Shown: positions 18,534-28,531, counted from the first letter of the stretch. The stretch is DNA of 64,000 bases from G036327475 sp036327475 (GCF_036327475.1 NZ_CP132913.1:1806133-1870132), one strand, 5' to 3'. The notes: generated by a model from the letters alone, not told the origin. Translations and numbers: made by a program.

Positions 18534-19391
18534 ATGGCTGATATTACCGCTGCCCTGGTTAAAGAACTGCGTAAACGCACCGGCGCAGGCATGATGGAAT
18601 GCAAAAAGGTCCTGATTGAAGCGCAGGGCGACATCGAACTGGCTATCGACAACATGCGTAAGTCTGGCCAGGCGAAAGCCGCTAAGAAAGCGGGCCGTGT
18701 CGCGGCTGAAGGCGTCATTCTGACCAAAATCGCGCAGGACGGAAAATACGGCGTTATCATCGAACTGAACTGTGAAACCGATTTTGTTGCCAAAGACGAC
18801 GACCTCAAAGCCTTTGGCGACGAGGTCATCACAGCAGCTCTGAATGAGCGCATCGCTGATGTTGAGGCCTTGAAGGTCAAATTTGAAGAAAAGCGCACTG
18901 CGCTGGTGGCTAAAATTGGTGAAAACATTAACATCCGCCGTCTGAGCATTCTGGAAGGCGACATGATCGGCTCTTACCTGCACGGCGCGCGCATCGGCGT
19001 CATGGTTTCCGCCGCCGGCGCGGGCGAGGAGTTGATAAAGCACGTCGCGATGCATATTGCCGCCAGTAAACCGGAATATGTCAATGCGGACGATGTGCCG
19101 GATGACGTCGTGGCCCGTGAGCATCAAATCCAGCTAGACATCGCCGTACAGTCCGGCAAGCCGCGTGAAATCGCCGAGAAAATGGTTGAGGGCCGCATGC
19201 GCAAGTTCACCGGCGAGATTTCTCTGACCGACCAGCAATTCGTGATGAATCCGAGCAAGACCGTCGGCCAGCTGTTGGACAAACACGGTGCCAAAGTTAA
19301 CAACTTCATCCGTTTTGAAGTGGGTGAAGGCATTGAGAAAGCCGGAGTCGATTTTACCGCCGAAGTGGCCGCGATGAGTAAGCAGTTTTAA
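18534..19391 (+). CDS. tsf: Elongation factor Ts
   Basis: EF-Ts is the nucleotide exchange factor for EF-Tu. It is 285 residues (E. coli 283). The start at 18534 (MADITAALVKELRKRTGAGM) is chosen because the open frame begins earlier, at 18465, but those residues run through the attenuator hairpin. The conserved TDFVAKDD contact with EF-Tu is near residue 80, and the coiled-coil region follows. A GAGGAACGG ribosome-binding site precedes the ATG. A terminator follows at 19403. Confidence 0.98.
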   Translation: MADITAALVKELRKRTGAGMMECKKVLIEAQGDIELAIDNMRKSGQAKAAKKAGRVAAEGVILTKIAQDGKYGVIIELNCETDFVAKDDDLKAFGDEVITAALNERIADVEALKVKFEEKRTALVAKIGENINIRRLSILEGDMIGSYLHGARIGVMVSAAGAGEELIKHVAMHIAASKPEYVNADDVPDDVVAREHQIQLDIAVQSGKPREIAEKMVEGRMRKFTGEISLTDQQFVMNPSKTVGQLLDKHGAKVNNFIRFEVGEGIEKAGVDFTAEVAAMSKQF

Positions 19392-19402
19392 TTAAGTTGT
19401 TC

Positions 19403-19430
19403 GGAACCGCCTACAGGCGGTTCCGCTTTA
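19403..19430 (+). terminator. Intrinsic terminator after tsf
   Basis: GGAACCGCC and GGCGGTTCC are perfect 9-bp arms around TACA, followed by GCTTTA. The T tract is short, so read-through into pyrH is possible. Confidence 0.75.
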
Positions 19431-19531
19431 ATGAGCCGGAATAATGTCAGATAGCGCGTGCCATACTCATCAGCCGAGCGCGGCACCAGGTCAATTCCAT
19501 CCCATGAAATCGCTCTCAAGGAACAGATCAA

Positions 19532-20257
19532 ATGGCAACCAACGCAAGACCCATTTACCAGCGTATCCTGCTCAAATTGAGCGGTGAAGCCCTGCAGGGC
19601 GCCGAAGGTTTCGGTATTGACGCCAGCGTGCTGGATCGCATGGCTCAGGAAATAAAAGAATTGGTGGAGTTGGGTGTCCAGGTGGGCGTGGTTATCGGCG
19701 GCGGAAACTTGTTCCGTGGTGCGGGGCTGGCGAAGGTTGGTATGAACCGCGTAGTAGGTGATCATATTGGTATGTTGGCGACCGTCATGAACGGCCTAGC
19801 GATGCGCGACGCTATGCATCGCGCCTATGTTAATGCTCGTTTGATGTCGGCGATTCCGCTGAACAGCGTCTGCGATAACTATAGCTGGGCCGAAGCCATC
19901 AGCCTACTGCGCAATAATCGTGTGGTCATTTTCGCCGCCGGTACCGGCAATCCCTTCTTTACCACCGATTCCGCTGCCTGTTTACGTGGTATTGAAATTG
20001 AAGCCGAGGCTGTGCTGAAAGCGACGAAAGTGGACGGCGTCTTTTCCGCCGATCCGGTAAAACATCCGGATGCTACACTTTATAATCAATTGAGCTATCA
20101 GGATGTGTTGGAGCAAGAATTGAAAGTCATGGATCTGGCCGCCTTTACCCTAGTGCAGGATCATAATCTGCCGATTCGTGTATTCAACATGAACAAACCT
20201 GGCGCGCTGCGGCGGGTGGTAATGGGTGATAAAGAAGGCACTTTGATTACCAAGTAG
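19532..20257 (+). CDS. pyrH: Uridylate kinase (UMP kinase)
   Basis: PyrH phosphorylates UMP to UDP, is hexameric, is activated by GTP and inhibited by UTP. It is 241 residues, the E. coli length. Motifs are LLKLSGEALQG (phosphate binding), GGGNLFRGAGLAK, HIGMLATVMNGLAMRDA, AAGTGNPFFTTDSAA, and DGVFSADPVKHPDATLY. AAGGAACAG lies upstream of the ATG. It is followed by frr. Confidence 0.98.
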   Translation: MATNARPIYQRILLKLSGEALQGAEGFGIDASVLDRMAQEIKELVELGVQVGVVIGGGNLFRGAGLAKVGMNRVVGDHIGMLATVMNGLAMRDAMHRAYVNARLMSAIPLNSVCDNYSWAEAISLLRNNRVVIFAAGTGNPFFTTDSAACLRGIEIEAEAVLKATKVDGVFSADPVKHPDATLYNQLSYQDVLEQELKVMDLAAFTLVQDHNLPIRVFNMNKPGALRRVVMGDKEGTLITK

Positions 20258-20325
20258 TATATAACGTGGCCTGGCTACTCACAGCCACGGTCCACCCGGA
20301 TAACCAAGCCTCAAGGGTTCGCAAC

Positions 20326-20883
20326 GTGATTAATGAAATCCGTAAAGACGCCGAAAATCGCATGGAAAAATGCGTCGACGCATTCAAAAACCACATCAGC
20401 AAAATCCGAACGGGCCGCGCTTCCCCGAGCCTACTTGACGGTATTCAGATCGAATATTATGGCCAGCTGACGTCGCTGCGCCAGCTGGCAAATATTGTTG
20501 CCGAGGATTCTCGCACCCTGACTATTACCGTCTTTGACCGTGCGCTGGCGTCAGCGGTGGGAAAAGCCATTATAGCTTCCGATCTAGGACTCAACCCCTC
20601 TTCCGCCGGTGCGGTTATTCGCGTGCCGCTGCCGCCGCTGACCCAAGAGCGCCGCCGCGAGTTGATAAAAGTGGTGCGTGCCGAAGCTGAGCGGGGTCGG
20701 GTGTCGGTGCGCAACATCCGTCGCGATGCCAATGATAAAGTGAAGGCGCTTCTGAAAGACAAAACCATCGGTGAAGACGAAGATCGTCGTGCGCAAGACG
20801 AGATCCAAAAACTGACTGATGCCTGGATCAAAAAGCTCGATTGCGCTTTAGCGGAAAAGGAAGCGGAATTAATGGAAATTTAA
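20326..20883 (+). CDS. frr: Ribosome recycling factor
   Basis: RRF splits the post-termination ribosome with EF-G. It is 185 residues when started at GTG 20326 (INEIRKDAENRMEKC), the exact family length; an upstream in-frame start at 20266 would add 20 residues without homology. Conserved blocks are IRTGRASPSLLDGI, ASDLGLNPSSAGAVIRVPLP, PLTQERRRELIK, and RNIRRDANDKVK. E. coli uses ATG here, so the GTG start with a weak AAGGG site may lower expression. Confidence 0.96.
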   Translation: MINEIRKDAENRMEKCVDAFKNHISKIRTGRASPSLLDGIQIEYYGQLTSLRQLANIVAEDSRTLTITVFDRALASAVGKAIIASDLGLNPSSAGAVIRVPLPPLTQERRRELIKVVRAEAERGRVSVRNIRRDANDKVKALLKDKTIGEDEDRRAQDEIQKLTDAWIKKLDCALAEKEAELMEI

Positions 20884-21033
20884 TCCTCTGGTGAAGTAAA
20901 ACGGTGCAGCGGCGCCTCAATGGCGGGGCACTGTCACTGTGGTGTTTTGTTTGAGTCGCCATCGACAAAATGGCGCTATCATCTCAGATTAAATGTTTCC
21001 TTCATAATGCCAACACAGCATAAAAGTAACTTC

Positions 21034-22230
21034 ATGCGGCATTTGACGATTCTTGGCAGTACCGGCTCCATTGGCGCCAGTACGCTAGCGGTAATAAAGC
21101 GCAATCCCCACCAATTCACCGTGCGCGCACTGGTGGCCGGTAACAACGTTTCCCTGATGGCCGAGCAGTGTCTGACCTTTCGTCCCGACTACGCCTGTAT
21201 GGCAGACGCCGCCGCGGCGCGAGCGCTCAAGGCCAACCTCGATGCGGAGGGTGCCGCCACCGCGGTGCTGTCGGGCGCACGGGCCGCCTGTGAGCTGGCG
21301 GCGCTCGATGAGGTGGATACGGTCATGGCTGCGATTGTCGGCACTGCCGGGCTGTCAGCGACGCTGGCGGCGCTACGCGCCGGCAAGCGGGTATTGCTGG
21401 CAAATAAGGAGTCGCTAGTCACCTGTGGTCGGCTGTTCATGAGCGAGGCGCGCCGCCATCACGCCCTGTTGCTACCGGTAGACAGCGAACATAACGCGAT
21501 TTTTCAAAGTTTACCTGAACCACTTCAGCGTGGGTTGGGTTGCGCTTCCCTGATGGAACATGGCGTTTCGCGCATTATCTTGACCGGCTCCGGCGGCCCC
21601 TTTCGCCAGACATCGCTAGCCGAGCTGGCCACGATGACGCCGGAGCAGGCCTGCGCCCACCCCAATTGGTCGATGGGACGTAAAATATCGGTGGATTCCG
21701 CCACTATGATGAACAAAGGATTGGAATATATTGAAGCGCGCTGGTTGTTCAATGCCGCGGCCGAGCAGATGGAAGTGCTGCTGCATCCCCAGTCCATCAT
21801 CCACTCCATGGTGCGCTACACTGACGGCAGCGTACTGGCGCAATTAGGGTCGCCGGACATGCGTACACCGATCGCGCACGCCATGGCTTATCCCGATCGT
21901 GTGCCCTCAGGGGTCGCGCCGCTGGATTTTTTACGCCTCGGTACGCTGAGCTTCGAGCAACCGGACGCCGTCCGTTATCCCTGTCTGCAGCTGGCGGTTG
22001 ACGCCAGTCAGTGCGGCCAAGCGGCGACTACTACGCTTAATGCCGCTAATGAAATCGCAGTAGCTGCGTTTTTGCGTGGCGATATTCGCTTTACCGATAT
22101 TGCCGCCGTTAATCGGCGAGTGCTGGAGCAGGCTAACCAACCAGAACCGGACAGCGTTGGAGCGGTGCTGACCATCGACGGCCAGGCACGTGAAATGGCG
22201 CGCCAAAGCGTCAGGTTTTACGGGCGGTGA
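21034..22230 (+). CDS. dxr: 1-deoxy-D-xylulose 5-phosphate reductoisomerase
   Basis: Dxr converts DXP to MEP, the first committed step of the non-mevalonate isoprenoid pathway, using NADPH and a divalent metal. It is 398 residues from the ATG at 21034, the E. coli length. Motifs are ILGSTGSIGASTL (NADPH), LLANKESLVTCGRLF, LLPVDSEHNAIFQSLP (metal Asp and Glu), TGSGGPFR, PNWSMGRKISVDSATMMNKGLE and LHPQSIIHSMV. The in-frame start at 21007 is possible but adds non-family residues. Confidence 0.96.
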   Translation: MRHLTILGSTGSIGASTLAVIKRNPHQFTVRALVAGNNVSLMAEQCLTFRPDYACMADAAAARALKANLDAEGAATAVLSGARAACELAALDEVDTVMAAIVGTAGLSATLAALRAGKRVLLANKESLVTCGRLFMSEARRHHALLLPVDSEHNAIFQSLPEPLQRGLGCASLMEHGVSRIILTGSGGPFRQTSLAELATMTPEQACAHPNWSMGRKISVDSATMMNKGLEYIEARWLFNAAAEQMEVLLHPQSIIHSMVRYTDGSVLAQLGSPDMRTPIAHAMAYPDRVPSGVAPLDFLRLGTLSFEQPDAVRYPCLQLAVDASQCGQAATTTLNAANEIAVAAFLRGDIRFTDIAAVNRRVLEQANQPEPDSVGAVLTIDGQAREMARQSVRFYGR

Positions 22231-22256
22231 CGAGACTTAGCGCCGCGACGGCTGAT

Positions 22257-22285
22257 TTGTTCGTTAACCGGCAAAATGATATAGT
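22257..22285 (+). promoter_or_regulatory. Candidate sigma-70 promoter upstream of uppS
   Basis: TTGTTC (22257-22262) and TATAGT (22280-22285) are spaced 17 bases apart, with an extended -10 TG at 22277-22278. It would drive uppS-cdsA-rseP and the downstream envelope genes. Confidence 0.55.
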
Positions 22286-22416
22286 CTGCGCCACTCATCC
22301 CATCGATGAAGGCCAGCCGGGTAAAACAGTGACAGGCCGTTGTACCCACACGGCTTTTTGTGCGTTCGTGAGCCCTTCGTTCCAGTAAGACGGCGGTATT
22401 CTTAGTGAGGAAATAC

Positions 22417-23187
22417 GTGAGCGTGATGTCGTCCGAAAATCAGCAAAAGCTAAAAGCGTTACCTCCCTCCTCACCACGTCATGTGGCTATTATTATGGAT
22501 GGCAACGGACGCTGGGCAAAAAGCCGGGGGAAATTACGTATCTTCGGTCACCAAGCCGGCGTCAAATCAGTCCGCCGCGCGGTAAGCTTTGCCGTCAGCC
22601 ATCATTTCGACGCGTTGACGCTGTATGCATTCAGCAGCGAAAACTGGAATCGCCCCAGCCAGGAAGTTTCCGCGCTAATGGAGCTGTTCGTGCGGGCGCT
22701 GGATAGCGAAGTGAAAAGCCTGCACAAGCATAATGTCCGGCTGCGCATTATTGGCGACACATCGCGCTTCGGTATGCGGTTGCAGGAGCGCATCCGCCAC
22801 TCCGAGGCGCTGACCTGCAATAATGACGGCTTAGCCCTGAATATTGCCGCGAATTATGGTGGACGTTGGGATATCATTCAGGGGGTGCGGCAACTTGCCG
22901 AACGGGTGCAAGAGGGCACCCTACGTCCCGATCAGATAGATGAGGACGCCTTATGCCAGGTGGTTTGCATGAGCGAGCTGACCCCGGTGGATCTGGTAAT
23001 CCGCACTGGAGGGGAACATCGCGTCAGCAATTTCTTACTGTGGCAGATAGCCTATGCAGAGCTGTTTTTTACCGACGTGTTATGGCCAGATTTTGACGCC
23101 GCTGTTTTTGAAGGTGCGCTAGATGCCTTTGCTCAACGTGAGCGGCGCTTCGGTGGAACTACGCCTAATGATGCCAACGCATCCTAA
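22417..23187 (+). CDS. uppS: Undecaprenyl diphosphate synthase
   Basis: UppS (IspU) condenses eight isopentenyl units onto farnesyl diphosphate to give the lipid carrier for peptidoglycan and O-antigen. The GTG at 22417 is preferred because AGGA lies five bases upstream (256 residues; E. coli 253). Motifs are HVAIIMDGNGRWAK (catalytic Asp), GHQAGVKSVRRAV, LTLYAFSSENWNRP, ANYGGRWDI, and DLVIRTGGEHRVSNFLLWQ. It lies nine bases ahead of cdsA. Confidence 0.95.
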   Translation: MSVMSSENQQKLKALPPSSPRHVAIIMDGNGRWAKSRGKLRIFGHQAGVKSVRRAVSFAVSHHFDALTLYAFSSENWNRPSQEVSALMELFVRALDSEVKSLHKHNVRLRIIGDTSRFGMRLQERIRHSEALTCNNDGLALNIAANYGGRWDIIQGVRQLAERVQEGTLRPDQIDEDALCQVVCMSELTPVDLVIRTGGEHRVSNFLLWQIAYAELFFTDVLWPDFDAAVFEGALDAFAQRERRFGGTTPNDANAS

Positions 23188-23196
23188 GGGGGATTT

Positions 23197-24054
23197 TTGC
23201 TGAAGTACCGCCTGATTACTGCTTTTGTCCTGATGCCCATTATTATCGCCGCACTGCTTTTGTTGCCGCCGGTTGGATTCGCCCTGGTTACCCTCGCAGT
23301 GTGTATGCTGAGCGCCTGGGAGTGGGGGCAGCTTGCGGGACTGGCTTCCCGCAGCCAGCGCATCTGGCTTGCCATACTCTGTGGTTTGCTACTGGCGCTG
23401 ATGATGCTCACCGTACCAGCTTACCGGCCGTTCGTGACAGCCTGGCAGGCGCAATATGCCCTATGGGCTGCCCCGGTTTGGTGGCTGGCGGCGCTGTTGC
23501 TGGTATTGTGCTATCCCCGTTCAGCCACGCTCTGGCGCGACTCCCGGCTACTGCGGCTGGCGTTCGGTATCCTGACTATTTTGCCTTTTTTTTGGGGTAT
23601 GCTTGCGCTGCGTCAGTACCATTATGATATTAACCATCTTATCGGTGCCTGGTGGCTATTGTATGTCATGGTGCTGGTCTGGGGCGCAGATTCCGGCGCC
23701 TACATGTTCGGGCGCGCGCTCGGTCGTCACAAGCTGGCGCCGAAGGTCTCGCCCAGCAAAACTTGGGAGGGGCTGGTGGGCGGTCTAGTCACTTCCGTGG
23801 TGATAGTCTGGCTGTTCGGCAAATATGCGCCCCTTGACGCGGCACCGCTTACGCGGCTGATTTGCTCGGTTGTCGCTGCACTGGCGTCAGTGCTGGGTGA
23901 TTTAACCGAAAGTATGTTCAAACGGGAGGCAGGCATCAAGGACAGCGGTCATTTAATTCCCGGCCATGGCGGCATTTTAGATCGTATAGATAGTTTGACC
24001 GCCGCGGTGCCGGTGTTCGCTTGTCTAATGTTGCTGGTTTTTAACGCTATATGA
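23197..24054 (+). CDS. cdsA: Phosphatidate cytidylyltransferase
   Basis: CdsA makes CDP-diacylglycerol, the precursor of all membrane phospholipids. It is an integral membrane protein of 285 residues, the same as E. coli. It starts with TTG, as in E. coli, behind a strong GGGGG site. Several hydrophobic segments are visible (residues about 7-40, 55-75, 88-107, 122-140, 150-168). The signature is SKTWEGLVGGL and the C-terminal GDLTESMFKREAGIKDSGHL followed by PGHGGILDRIDSL. Confidence 0.97.
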   Translation: MLKYRLITAFVLMPIIIAALLLLPPVGFALVTLAVCMLSAWEWGQLAGLASRSQRIWLAILCGLLLALMMLTVPAYRPFVTAWQAQYALWAAPVWWLAALLLVLCYPRSATLWRDSRLLRLAFGILTILPFFWGMLALRQYHYDINHLIGAWWLLYVMVLVWGADSGAYMFGRALGRHKLAPKVSPSKTWEGLVGGLVTSVVIVWLFGKYAPLDAAPLTRLICSVVAALASVLGDLTESMFKREAGIKDSGHLIPGHGGILDRIDSLTAAVPVFACLMLLVFNAI

Positions 24055-24072
24055 GTCGGGACTTGGGCGCTT

Positions 24073-25428
24073 ATGCTGCACTTTTTCTGGAGTCTTGCCG
24101 CGTTTATCGTTGCGCTGGGCGTGTTGATCACGGTGCATGAGTTTGGTCATTTTGGGGTGGCCCGTCTCTGCGGCGTGACGGTGGAACGTTTTTCCATCGG
24201 CTTCTGGCGTGCGCTGTGGCGCTGGTGTGACAAACGCGGCACGGAGTATGTTATCGCTGCCATTCCCCTCGGCGGCTATGTCAAAATGCTAGACGAGCGA
24301 TTAGATATCGTCGCGCCCGAGCGTCGTCATGAAACGTTCAACCATAAGACCGTCTGGCAGCGTGCCGCGATTATCGCCGCTGGGCCGGTATTCAACTTCC
24401 TGTTCGCCATTTTCGCCTATTGGCTGGTGTTTCTGATAGGCATGCCTAGCTACAGGCCGGTTATTGGCGGTGTTGCCCTCCATTCCATCGCGGCGCAGGC
24501 CGAAATTTCTCCCGGTATGGAACTTAAGTCGGTTGACGGTATCGAAACGCCTGATTGGGATTCTGTTCGCCTACGGCTTATCAATAAGATTGGCCACGGC
24601 GACACCACCCTTAGTGTCGCGCCGTTCGGCGCCGCGCAAAGCGAGCGGAAAACGTTAGATTTGCGCGGCTGGCAATTCGAGCCGAACAAGCAAGATGCCA
24701 TCGTTTCCCTGGGTATTATTCCCCTCGGTCCGCGCATTGAGCCGGTGCTTACCGAAGTCGAGCAGGGGTCGGCCGCGATGAAAGCCGGTTTGAAAGTCGG
24801 CGACAGGATCGTTAAAGTCAATGGTCAGCCGATTACTGCATGGCAGCCATTCGTGACCAAGGTACGCGATCATCCCGGCCGACCACTACAAGTCAGCATT
24901 GAACGGCAGGGTAGCGCGCTGGATATCACCCTGTGGCCCGACAGCAAGCTGGTGGGCAAGGGGGAAGTAGAAGGTTTCGCGGGCGTTGTACCGAAGATAA
25001 TCCCTCTGCCGGCAGAATACAAAACCGTGCGGCAGTACGGTCCGATCCCAGCCCTAGCCCAAGCCGGCGAAAAAACCTGGCAACTAATGCGGCTTACGGT
25101 CAGTATGTTAAGCAAATTGGTAACCGGGGATGTTAAGCTGAACAATCTAAGCGGGCCTATTTCCATCGCCCATGGCGCAGGGATGTCAGCGAAATACGGT
25201 TTGATTTATTACCTAATGTTTCTGGCGCTGATAAGCGTCAATTTAGGGATTATCAATTTATTCCCGTTACCGGTGTTAGATGGTGGCCATTTGCTCTTCC
25301 TGGCGATAGAAAAGCTCAGGGGAGGACCGGTGTCCGAACGAGTGCAGGACTTTGGTTATCGTGTCGGCTCGATTTTGCTGGTGCTGCTAATGGGTCTGGC
25401 CCTTTTTAATGATTTCTACAGGCTATGA
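24073..25428 (+). CDS. rseP: Site-2 zinc metalloprotease RseP
   Basis: RseP is the inner-membrane intramembrane protease that cuts RseA after DegS and so releases sigma-E; it also clears signal peptides. It is 451 residues (E. coli 450). The HEFGH zinc motif is near residue 22, two PDZ domains lie at roughly 125-310, and the second catalytic motif PVLDGGH is near residue 398. There are four membrane segments. The neighbours bamA and skp are sigma-E targets in E. coli. Intact, even though other envelope sensors in this window (nlpE, rcsF) are broken. Confidence 0.97.
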   Translation: MLHFFWSLAAFIVALGVLITVHEFGHFGVARLCGVTVERFSIGFWRALWRWCDKRGTEYVIAAIPLGGYVKMLDERLDIVAPERRHETFNHKTVWQRAAIIAAGPVFNFLFAIFAYWLVFLIGMPSYRPVIGGVALHSIAAQAEISPGMELKSVDGIETPDWDSVRLRLINKIGHGDTTLSVAPFGAAQSERKTLDLRGWQFEPNKQDAIVSLGIIPLGPRIEPVLTEVEQGSAAMKAGLKVGDRIVKVNGQPITAWQPFVTKVRDHPGRPLQVSIERQGSALDITLWPDSKLVGKGEVEGFAGVVPKIIPLPAEYKTVRQYGPIPALAQAGEKTWQLMRLTVSMLSKLVTGDVKLNNLSGPISIAHGAGMSAKYGLIYYLMFLALISVNLGIINLFPLPVLDGGHLLFLAIEKLRGGPVSERVQDFGYRVGSILLVLLMGLALFNDFYRL

Positions 25429-25465
25429 TAGCATGAGTTCATGTCAGGAAGAACGCATAACCACG

Positions 25466-27892
25466 ATGGCGATGAAAAAGTTGCTCATAGTGTCGCTGCT
25501 TCTTAGCAGCGACGCCGTGTATGGCGCTGATGGGTTCGTAGTGAAGGACATTCATCTCGAAGGATTGCAACGAGTCGCCGTCGGTGCGGCGTTACTCAGT
25601 ATGCCGATCCGTGTCGGCGACACGGCGACCGATGAAAATATTGGCAATGCTATCCGCGCGCTCTTTGCTACTGGAAACTTTGAGGATATCCGGGTGCTGC
25701 GTGACGGAGATTCACTGGTTGTGCAGGTCAAAGAGCGCCCGACCATTGCTAGCATTACCTTCTCCGGCAACAAAACGCTGAAGGAAGAGATGCTCAAGCA
25801 AACCCTTGATGCCCAGGGCGTTCGGATCGGAGAGGCTCTTGACGGCGCCACCATTGCCAGTATCGAAAAAGGCCTTATGGATTTCTACCACAGCGCCGGC
25901 AAATACAGCGCCACGGTGAAGGCGATGGTCACGCTGCTGCCGCGTAATCGCGTCGATCTAAAGCTGGTGTTTGCCGAAGGTGTCTCAGCCAAGATTCAGC
26001 AGATCAACATTGTCGGCAACCATGCTTTCACCACCGATGAGCTGACTTCACGCTTCCAACTGCATGATGAAGTGCCGTGGTGGAACGCGGTGAGCGATCG
26101 TAGATACCAAAAACAAAAGCTGGCCGGCGATCTTGAAACCTTGCGCAGCTTTTATCTCGACCGTGGCTATGCCCGCTTCAATATCGATTCTACGCAGGTC
26201 AGTCTGACGCCGGACAAAAAGAGCATCTACATTACCCTGAACATCACCGAAGGCGTGCAATACAAGCTGTCCTACACTGTGGTCAACGGCAACATGGGTG
26301 GCCACTCCGCTGAAATTGAGCAGTTGGCCAAGGTGCAGCCAGGCGAACTGTACAACGGCGCCAAGGTCACCAAGATGGAGAACGATATCAAGCAATTATT
26401 GGGTCGTTACGGCTATGCTTATCCGCGCGTGGCAACGCAGTCGGAAATCAACGACGCGGACAAAACGGTTAGGCTGCACGTCAGCGTCGATGTGGGCAAC
26501 CGGTTCTACGTGCGCCACGTACGCTTTGAAGGTAACGATATCACTAAGGACTCGGTGCTGCGCCGCGAAATGCGCCAAATGGAAGGCGCCTGGCTCGGCA
26601 GTAATTTGGTCGATCAGGGCAAAGAGCGCCTCAATCGTCTGGGCTATTTTGAGACCGTGAATACCGAAACCCAGCGCGTGCCCGGCTCACCGGACCAGGT
26701 AGATGTGGTCTACAAGGTGAAAGAGCGCAACACTGGCGGCATCAACGTCGGCGTCGGCTTAGGGACTGAGAGCGGCGTCAGCTTCCAGTTCGGTATCAAG
26801 CAGGATAGCTGGCTGGGGACCGGTAACTCTGTCAGCTTTAGCGGCGCCAAGAACGACTACAAGACCTATGCCGAGCTGTCGATGACCGATCCGTACTTTA
26901 CGGTGGATGGCGTCAGCTTGGGCGGTAAGATCTTCTACAACGACTTCAGCGCCGACGACGCAGATCTGTCCGATTATGATCTGCGTAGCTACGGCATGGG
27001 CACTACGCTAGGCTTCCCTATTAGCGAAAAACACTCGCTGAATTTCGGGTTAGGTTATGTGCATGACGATCTGATCAACATGCAGCCGCAGGTGACAATG
27101 TGGCGCTATCTGAACAGTGTCGGCATTGATCCTAAGGTAGTTACCACTAATAAGGCGGACAGCGACGCCGATTTCAGCGCTGATGATTTCTTCTTATCGA
27201 TGGCCTGGAGCTACAACAATCTGGACCGCGGCTATTTCCCCACCACCGGTTCGCGCGTCAGCTTGACCGGTAAGGTGACGATGCCCGGTTCCGATAACAA
27301 ATATTACAAAATTACCTTCGACGCCAGCCACTACATTCCGCTTAGCGAAAGCGGCAACTGGGTGCTGATGGGCCGGGCGCGCGCCGGGCGCGCCGACGGT
27401 CTAGGCGGCAAAGATGTGCCGTTCTACGACAACTTCTATGCCGGCGGCTCCAATACCATGCGTGGTTTCCGTTCCAATACCATTGGTCCGAAAGCGGCCT
27501 ATTATAAGTGCAATAGCGGCAATATCCGCTATAGTGATTGTCTGGTGGATAAATCCAGCGATGCCGTTGGCGGTGATGCGATGGCCATCGCCAGCGTTGA
27601 GCTTGTCGTACCGACGTTGTTCTTGAGTGAAAAGTATGTCAACTCAGTGCGCACCTCGCTGTTCGTTGATGGCGGCACCGTTTGGGATACCGGTTGGAAA
27701 AATACCAGCGCGACCCGTGCCGCCGGTATTCCCGACTACAACGATCCGGGAAATATCCGTATTTCAAGCGGTATTGCCCTGCAGTGGATGTCGCCGCTAG
27801 GGCCGTTGGTGTTCTCTTATGCGCATCCAGTCAAGAAATACGATGGCGACAAGTCAGAGCAGTTCCAGTTTAGTATTGGTAAAACGTGGTAA
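25466..27892 (+). CDS. bamA: Outer membrane protein assembly factor BamA
   Basis: BamA is the Omp85 insertase of the BAM complex. From ATG 25466 (MAMKKLLIVSLLLSSDAVYG, a signal peptide cleaved before ADGFVVKDI) it is 808 residues (E. coli 810). Five POTRA domains occupy about 21-420 and the 16-strand barrel the rest, ending in FQFSIGKTW with the C-terminal aromatic. The loop-6 motif is MRGF here (VRGF in E. coli). The barrel loops differ from E. coli much more than the POTRA part, as expected for surface-exposed segments. It overlaps the rseP end only if an upstream TTG is used; I prefer 25466. Confidence 0.97.
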   Translation: MAMKKLLIVSLLLSSDAVYGADGFVVKDIHLEGLQRVAVGAALLSMPIRVGDTATDENIGNAIRALFATGNFEDIRVLRDGDSLVVQVKERPTIASITFSGNKTLKEEMLKQTLDAQGVRIGEALDGATIASIEKGLMDFYHSAGKYSATVKAMVTLLPRNRVDLKLVFAEGVSAKIQQINIVGNHAFTTDELTSRFQLHDEVPWWNAVSDRRYQKQKLAGDLETLRSFYLDRGYARFNIDSTQVSLTPDKKSIYITLNITEGVQYKLSYTVVNGNMGGHSAEIEQLAKVQPGELYNGAKVTKMENDIKQLLGRYGYAYPRVATQSEINDADKTVRLHVSVDVGNRFYVRHVRFEGNDITKDSVLRREMRQMEGAWLGSNLVDQGKERLNRLGYFETVNTETQRVPGSPDQVDVVYKVKERNTGGINVGVGLGTESGVSFQFGIKQDSWLGTGNSVSFSGAKNDYKTYAELSMTDPYFTVDGVSLGGKIFYNDFSADDADLSDYDLRSYGMGTTLGFPISEKHSLNFGLGYVHDDLINMQPQVTMWRYLNSVGIDPKVVTTNKADSDADFSADDFFLSMAWSYNNLDRGYFPTTGSRVSLTGKVTMPGSDNKYYKITFDASHYIPLSESGNWVLMGRARAGRADGLGGKDVPFYDNFYAGGSNTMRGFRSNTIGPKAAYYKCNSGNIRYSDCLVDKSSDAVGGDAMAIASVELVVPTLFLSEKYVNSVRTSLFVDGGTVWDTGWKNTSATRAAGIPDYNDPGNIRISSGIALQWMSPLGPLVFSYAHPVKKYDGDKSEQFQFSIGKTW

Positions 27893-28033
27893 TATAACAT
27901 GGGGTGGTAGGCAGGCAAGGAGCAGGACGACAGAGGCATTAACGTAAGATCAAGACGTTGCGTGCAAAGCAGGTATACACTGTCGCTTGGCTTTAAATGA
28001 AGCAAAACACAATGAGTGGTTAAGGAGTTTATA

Positions 28034-28531
28034 GTGAAAAAGTGGTTATATGCCGCGGGCCTGAGTTTAGCACTCGCCACCTCCACCGTCGCGCAAGCTG
28101 CCGATAAAATTGCTGTGGTTAACATCTCCAGCATTTTCCAACAGTCGCCGCAGCGTGCCATGGTCGCTCAACAGCTCGAAAATGAATTTAAGGGCCGATC
28201 CACCGAACTTCGGTCTATGAAACGCGATCTGCAAACCAAGATGCAGCGTCTGCAGCGTGACGGCTCCGCCATGAAAGCCAGCGAGCGTAGTTCATTGGAG
28301 AAATCGGTGATGGCGCAGCGCGAGACCTTCTCCACCAAAGCGCAGGCATTCGAGCAGGACAACCGTCGTCGCCAAACGGAAGAGCGTAATAAAATTCTAA
28401 GCTGTATTCAGAACGCAGTGAAGAGCGTTGCCACGAAGGAAGGCTATGATGTCGTTATCGATACTAACGCTGTCGCCTATGCCAGCAACGCCAAAGACAT
28501 TACCGCTGACGTTCTGAAGCAGGTCAAATAA
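28034..28531 (+). CDS. skp: Periplasmic chaperone Skp
   Basis: Skp is a trimeric periplasmic holdase for outer-membrane proteins. The GTG at 28034 follows AAGGAG by six bases, so it is chosen over an in-frame ATG at 28016 that overlaps this site. It is 165 residues (E. coli 161). The signal peptide is VKKWLYAAGLSLALATSTVA with cleavage near AQAADKIAVV. The middle is rich in charged coiled-coil sequence, and the end ITADVLKQVK is conserved. It lies three bases before lpxD. Confidence 0.96.
   Translation: MKKWLYAAGLSLALATSTVAQAADKIAVVNISSIFQQSPQRAMVAQQLENEFKGRSTELRSMKRDLQTKMQRLQRDGSAMKASERSSLEKSVMAQRETFSTKAQAFEQDNRRRQTEERNKILSCIQNAVKSVATKEGYDVVIDTNAVAYASNAKDITADVLKQVK

Noticed and set aside
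18468..19127. Long open frame antisense to tsf (219 codons)
   Set aside because: It mirrors the codon pattern of tsf and has no recognisable domain or start signal.
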